Shown: positions 7,084-9,320 of the stretch, in pieces
Position numbering within the stretch: the stretch's first letter is position 1
How the letters are laid out: every line of letters begins with the position of its first letter
Source: JANNHP01 sp031404455
Lineage (GTDB): Bacteria > Planctomycetota > JAJSAM01 > JAJVHW01
Direction: 5' to 3'
Assembly (NCBI GenBank): GCA_031404455.1
Contig: JANNHP010000308.1
Coordinates: forward strand, 1-9,320
DNA length: 9,320 nt
Notes under the pieces: generated by a model
The model's database searches: none
What the model was told of the DNA's origin: nothing
What the model saw: only the letters and a program-made list of their open reading frames with translations
Translations under genes and position numbers: made by a program

Positions 7084-7123
7084 GTTGCGCCACGCGTACA
7101 CGCTGCAGTTGACTCGGGGCTGA
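7042..7123 (+). pseudogene. Detached 3' end of a DUF1844 gene
   Basis: This fragment encodes only the final helix of the DUF1844 protein (SEPERARMNQLLSQLRHAYTLQLTRG, split as SEPERARMNQLLSQ plus LRHAYTLQLTRG) and ends in TGA. It has no start codon of its own in a sensible context and lacks the first two-thirds of the gene. After the shared 42 bp, its last 40 bp differ from the intact gene at 16 positions. Most codon changes are synonymous (CAA/CAG, CTG/TTG, CGA/CGC, ACC/ACG, CTC/TTG, ACG/ACT, CGA/CGG); N/H, V/L and P/G are the only residue changes. It is probably the original end of the DUF1844 gene, pushed away by the insertion and now next to the sigma-factor leader. The alternative, a decayed tandem DUF1844 copy, explains the sharp identity boundary less well. 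Confidence 0.8.
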
Positions 7124-7137
7124 TCTGCGCTGCGGGC

Positions 7138-7152
7138 CAGGGCTCAGCCCTG
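7138..7152. promoter_or_regulatory. 15-nt perfect palindrome
   Basis: CAGGGCTCAGCCCTG has perfect 7-bp arms around a central C, 15 nt after the DUF1844 end fragment. It could be a protein binding site. As RNA it would form only a short stem with no T-run, so a terminator is not supported. Confidence 0.4.
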
Positions 7153-7223
7153 ACCGGGAATCGACGTGAGTGACGAGCGTCGGATCGAGCGCTTCGGCCG
7201 TTGTCGCACCAGTGGCCGGAACT

Positions 7224-7265
7224 CGCGCCGCATCGGCGCGCCGCGACCCCAAGTCTTGGGTACCC
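7224..7265. promoter_or_regulatory. Palindrome cluster upstream of the sigma-factor promoter
   Basis: Three palindromes lie in 42 bp: CGCGCCG-CAT-CGGCGCG (7224-7240), CCCAAG-T-CTTGGG (7248-7260), and GGGTACCC (7258-7265), which shares its GGG with the previous one. The last ends two bases before the predicted -35 hexamer, a usual position for an activator or repressor site. The first is pure GC with a 3-nt loop and could arise by chance at this base composition; the two AT-containing ones are less expected. Confidence 0.4.
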
Positions 7266-7267
7266 CC

Positions 7268-7296
7268 TTGCGCCCCAGGCTCGGCGTCGGTACAGT
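7268..7296 (+). promoter_or_regulatory. Predicted housekeeping-type promoter of the sigma-factor gene
   Basis: TTGCGC (7268-7273), an exact 17-nt spacer, and TACAGT (7291-7296) match the -35/-10 pattern at three and four of six positions. The start site would be near 7302-7304, giving a leader of about 47 nt to the TTG at 7350. The location, directly before the leader hairpins and the only strong ribosome binding site of the gap, supports it. Confidence 0.5.
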
Positions 7297-7298
7297 GC

Positions 7299-7343
7299 CA
7301 CTATCCGTAGTGCGGGTTCGCCGATCACCCACTACGGCGGAGG
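7299..7343 (+). promoter_or_regulatory. Overlapping half-sites / alternative leader hairpins and ribosome binding site
   Basis: CACTA (7299-7303) pairs with TAGTG (7308-7312) across a 4-nt loop. The extended CCGTAGTG (7305-7312) instead pairs with CACTACGG (7330-7337), a perfect 8-bp stem with a 17-nt loop. Both need the same TAGTG, so they exclude each other. The downstream stem ends two bases before the Shine-Dalgarno GGAGG (7339-7343), which is 6 nt from the TTG start. As DNA the first pair covers the predicted start site like an operator. As RNA the second could protect the 5' end or limit ribosome access. Confidence 0.5.
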
Positions 7344-7349
7344 GTTGAC

Positions 7350-8126
7350 TTGGTTCAGAAGAGCCCCGAGCTCGAGGCCATGTGGGCGGAGTACAAGCGC
7401 ACCGACGAGGTCGGGCTCCGCAACCGGCTCATCGAGGCCTACCTGCCGCTCGTCGACTATCTCTCGGAGCGGATCGCGGAGCGCCTTCCGCGCTGCGTGG
7501 ACGTCGAGGAGGTCCGCAGCGCGGGCGTCCTCGGCCTGCTCGATGCCGTCGAGGGATTCGACCTCACGCGCAACATCAAGTTCGAGACGTACTGCTCGCT
7601 GCGCATCCGCGGGAGCATCCTCGACGAACTGCGATCGCGCGACTGGGTGCCGCGTCTCGTGCGCAGCCGCGCGCAGAAGTTCGGCGTCGCCGTGCGCAAG
7701 CTCCAGGCGAAGCTCGGCAGAGCGCCGACGGCCGGCGAGATCATCACCGAGCTCGCGATCTCGACCGACGAGTACGAGGCGCTCCAGAAGGACGTCGCGC
7801 GCCTCGCCATCTACTCGCTCAGCCAGTCCGACGAGTCCGACGACGACACGAACTCCGGCGCGCGATTCGCCTCGCTGGTCGACCGGCGGCACCCGAATCC
7901 GATCACCGAGCTCGAGAAGCACGAGGCGACCGACGTCGTGCTCGGCGAGCTGGTCGACAAGGAGCGCGAGGTCCTCGAGCTCTACTACTTCGAGGGGCTC
8001 ACGATGAAGGAGATCGGCAAGCTCCTGCGACTCTCCGAGAGCCGCGTCTGCCAGATCCACGGCCAGGCGCTCGTCCGGCTACGGGGCGAGCTCGTCGGGC
8101 GGGCGGACGACCTGTCGACGGCGTAG
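7350..8126 (+). CDS. FliA/WhiG-family (sigma-28 type) RNA polymerase sigma factor
   Basis: The predicted product has 258 residues, a normal FliA length. Region 2 (about 23-98) includes RNRLIEAYLPLVDYLSERIA and the core/-10 binding segment VLGLLDAVEGFDLTRNIKFETY with LRIRGSILDELRSRDWVPR. Region 3 (about 105-150) has KLQAKLGRAPTAGEIITELAIS. Region 4 (about 205-250) has DKEREVLELYYFEGLTMKEIGKLL and the recognition helix SESRVCQIHGQAL. The family directs flagellar or developmental genes; the target here is unknown because no flagellar gene or anti-sigma gene is in the window. The TTG at 7350 was chosen for the strong GGAGG six bases upstream. The next start, ATG at residue 11, lacks such a site and would cut the conserved MWAEYKRT. 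The leader carries a promoter and hairpins. The stop touches the GTG of the next gene. I give no symbol because fliA and whiG cannot be told apart here. Confidence 0.93.
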   Translation: MVQKSPELEAMWAEYKRTDEVGLRNRLIEAYLPLVDYLSERIAERLPRCVDVEEVRSAGVLGLLDAVEGFDLTRNIKFETYCSLRIRGSILDELRSRDWVPRLVRSRAQKFGVAVRKLQAKLGRAPTAGEIITELAISTDEYEALQKDVARLAIYSLSQSDESDDDTNSGARFASLVDRRHPNPITELEKHEATDVVLGELVDKEREVLELYYFEGLTMKEIGKLLRLSESRVCQIHGQALVRLRGELVGRADDLSTA

Positions 8127-9320
8127 GTGTCGGGGGACGGTCCTCTCACACGCCGCGAGTTCGCGCGGGCGCTGCGTCTCGGGCTCGGGCGCGCCCGGAT
8201 CGACGTGCGCCGCCACGGTCTCGCGGGCCGCGAGGACCTCCTCGCGGCGGCCTGCTTGCGCAATCCGACGAGGGACACCCAGCTCGAAGGCAACCTCGAC
8301 GGCTGGCTCCTCGACATCGCGCGCGACGGCGGCGCGACGAACGTAGTTCGTCGCGCCGTCCTCGACGCGGCCTCGCGGACGATTCGAGATCGAGCCGACC
8401 GGGATCAGATCTCGTCGTCCCTCGCCCGGTTCGCGCTCGACGGCGATCGCGTCGCCTCCCGTGCGCTCCTGCGGACGATCGACGTGCAGGCGCCTTGCCC
8501 GCGCGTCGCCGAGAACGCGATCTGGGGGCTCGGCGAGACGGGATGGCATCGCGTCATCCGCTCGTTCGGCCGCCGCTGGCGCGAGGCGCGCCGCTTCGAC
8601 TGGAGCTGGATCGTCAGCACGGCCCGCGGCGAAATCGGGCCGCGCCGCATGCTGGCTGTGCTGCGGGAGGAGACGGAGGACCGCGCCCGTCTCCGGCCGC
8701 TCGCGACGCTGGTCGAAGCGCACAACAGGGTCCAGGGGTCGCGCCGGAGCGAGCCGAAGGAGCCCTCGGATCTGGACACGCTCGAACGGCTCGTACGGTC
8801 GCGCCGTCGGCGCGATCTTTACTGGCGGCTCCGCAACTGGGCCCGCGACGCGACCGCCGCCGACCGCGCGGAAGCGTGGCGCCGTCTGCTCGTCGAGACC
8901 AAGCCGCCACGCCTCCTGCGCCGCCTCTGGGCATGGGGCCGCGAGAAGCCGCCGTCGCCGCACCCGCGCCTCTTCGAGCTCGCCCAGCACGAGGTGCGCC
9001 TGATCCGGGTGAACGCGATCAGTCTGCTCGAGCACTTCCGCGACGCCCGCGTCCGCGAGTTCGCGCTGCAGGTGATCCGAGACGTCCCGACGCGCGCGCT
9101 CGACGTCCGCGTCCTCGATCTGCTCGAACTCAACGCGCGGGACGAGGACGCCGCCCTCGTCGACGCGGCGTTGCCGCGGCGGGCGTCGCCGGAGATACGT
9201 CACAACTGGGTTCGAGGAGTCCTTCACATCGTCGAGCCTCTGCGGGGCGTGGACGGCACGTACGATTCCGCGAAGCCGCGGCCGTCGGCCGTCTGGACGC
9301 CTCTCCTCGTCCGCGCGATG
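8127..9320 (+). CDS. Unrecognised Arg-rich, probably helical-repeat protein (partial, runs off the window)
   Basis: The frame is open for 398 codons from GTG 8127 to the window edge, so the C-terminus is missing. The GTG directly follows the sigma-factor TAG with no gap, which suggests translational coupling and co-transcription. It begins MSGDGPLTRREFARALRLGLGRARI, with no signal peptide or membrane segment, so it is probably cytosolic. The chain is rich in Arg, Leu, Ala and Glu in helix-like spacing. Around 280-370 the pattern (HEVRLIRVNAISLLEHF, then VREFALQVIRDVP, then LDVRVLDLLEL) resembles HEAT-type alpha-solenoid helix pairs, a weak resemblance judged by eye. I do not recognise the family. 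No upstream GTG/ATG is possible without entering the sigma gene; the next in-frame GTG is at 8205. Being tied to a sigma factor, it could be a regulator or partner, but that is only a guess. Confidence 0.7.
   Translation, partial: MSGDGPLTRREFARALRLGLGRARIDVRRHGLAGREDLLAAACLRNPTRDTQLEGNLDGWLLDIARDGGATNVVRRAVLDAASRTIRDRADRDQISSSLARFALDGDRVASRALLRTIDVQAPCPRVAENAIWGLGETGWHRVIRSFGRRWREARRFDWSWIVSTARGEIGPRRMLAVLREETEDRARLRPLATLVEAHNRVQGSRRSEPKEPSDLDTLERLVRSRRRRDLYWRLRNWARDATAADRAEAWRRLLVETKPPRLLRRLWAWGREKPPSPHPRLFELAQHEVRLIRVNAISLLEHFRDARVREFALQVIRDVPTRALDVRVLDLLELNARDEDAALVDAALPRRASPEIRHNWVRGVLHIVEPLRGVDGTYDSAKPRPSAVWTPLLVRAM

Noticed and set aside
8079..9227. 382-codon minus-strand frame over the last gene
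   Set aside because: The + strand frame from 8127 is longer, starts exactly at the sigma-factor stop and has helix-like periodicity. The minus frame also runs into the sigma gene. A real antisense gene is not excluded but is less likely.

Overview
The window is strongly GC-rich bacterial DNA. Every confident gene lies on the + strand. A CMP-Kdo synthetase and a lipoprotein point to a Gram-negative cell envelope. The gene set (kdsB, pyrG, a DUF1844 protein, a FliA/WhiG-type sigma factor, and a large secreted beta-helix/beta-propeller protein) would suit Planctomycetota or another deep-branching Gram-negative lineage such as Myxococcota or Acidobacteriota. That assignment is inferred from gene content and is not proven.

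Layout. Positions 1-299 hold no gene I can support. From 300 to 3670 there is a tight run that looks like one operon: a small lipoprotein, kdsB overlapping its stop codon, pyrG 17 nt further on, and a DUF1844 gene 4 nt after pyrG. PyrG makes CTP and KdsB uses CTP to activate Kdo for lipopolysaccharide, so the middle pair is coherent. From 3671 to 7041 there is a single cargo gene (3861-7025). It encodes an exported protein of 1054 residues: signal peptide, parallel beta-helix, Ig-like linker and a seven-repeat TolB/WD40-like propeller. It is preceded by a 155-bp block bounded by 27-bp inverted repeats. From 7124 to 7349 there is a palindrome-rich intergenic region with a plausible promoter. 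It leads to a sigma-28-family sigma factor (7350-8126), whose stop codon abuts the GTG start of an unrecognised, probably helical-repeat protein that runs off the window (8127-9320).

Main discovery. The last 82 bp of the DUF1844 gene occur twice, at 3589-3670 and 7042-7123. The first 42 bp of the two copies are identical. The following 40 bp fall abruptly to 24/40 matches while still encoding nearly the same peptide and a stop codon. This is the footprint expected when DNA integrates site-specifically into the 3' end of a conserved gene: the incoming DNA supplies a replacement gene end and the displaced native end is left at the far side. Recombination between the 42-bp copies would remove exactly 3453 bp, namely the inverted-repeat block and the cargo gene. 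No recombinase is encoded inside, so this may be a cassette-like or non-autonomous element, or a remnant. I know of no described element that uses a DUF1844 gene end as its target.

A second point of interest is the leader of the sigma-factor gene. A TTGCGC-17-TACAGT promoter is followed by overlapping CACTA/TAGTG/CACTA half-sites. They can form alternative hairpins, one ending just before the ribosome binding site of a TTG start.
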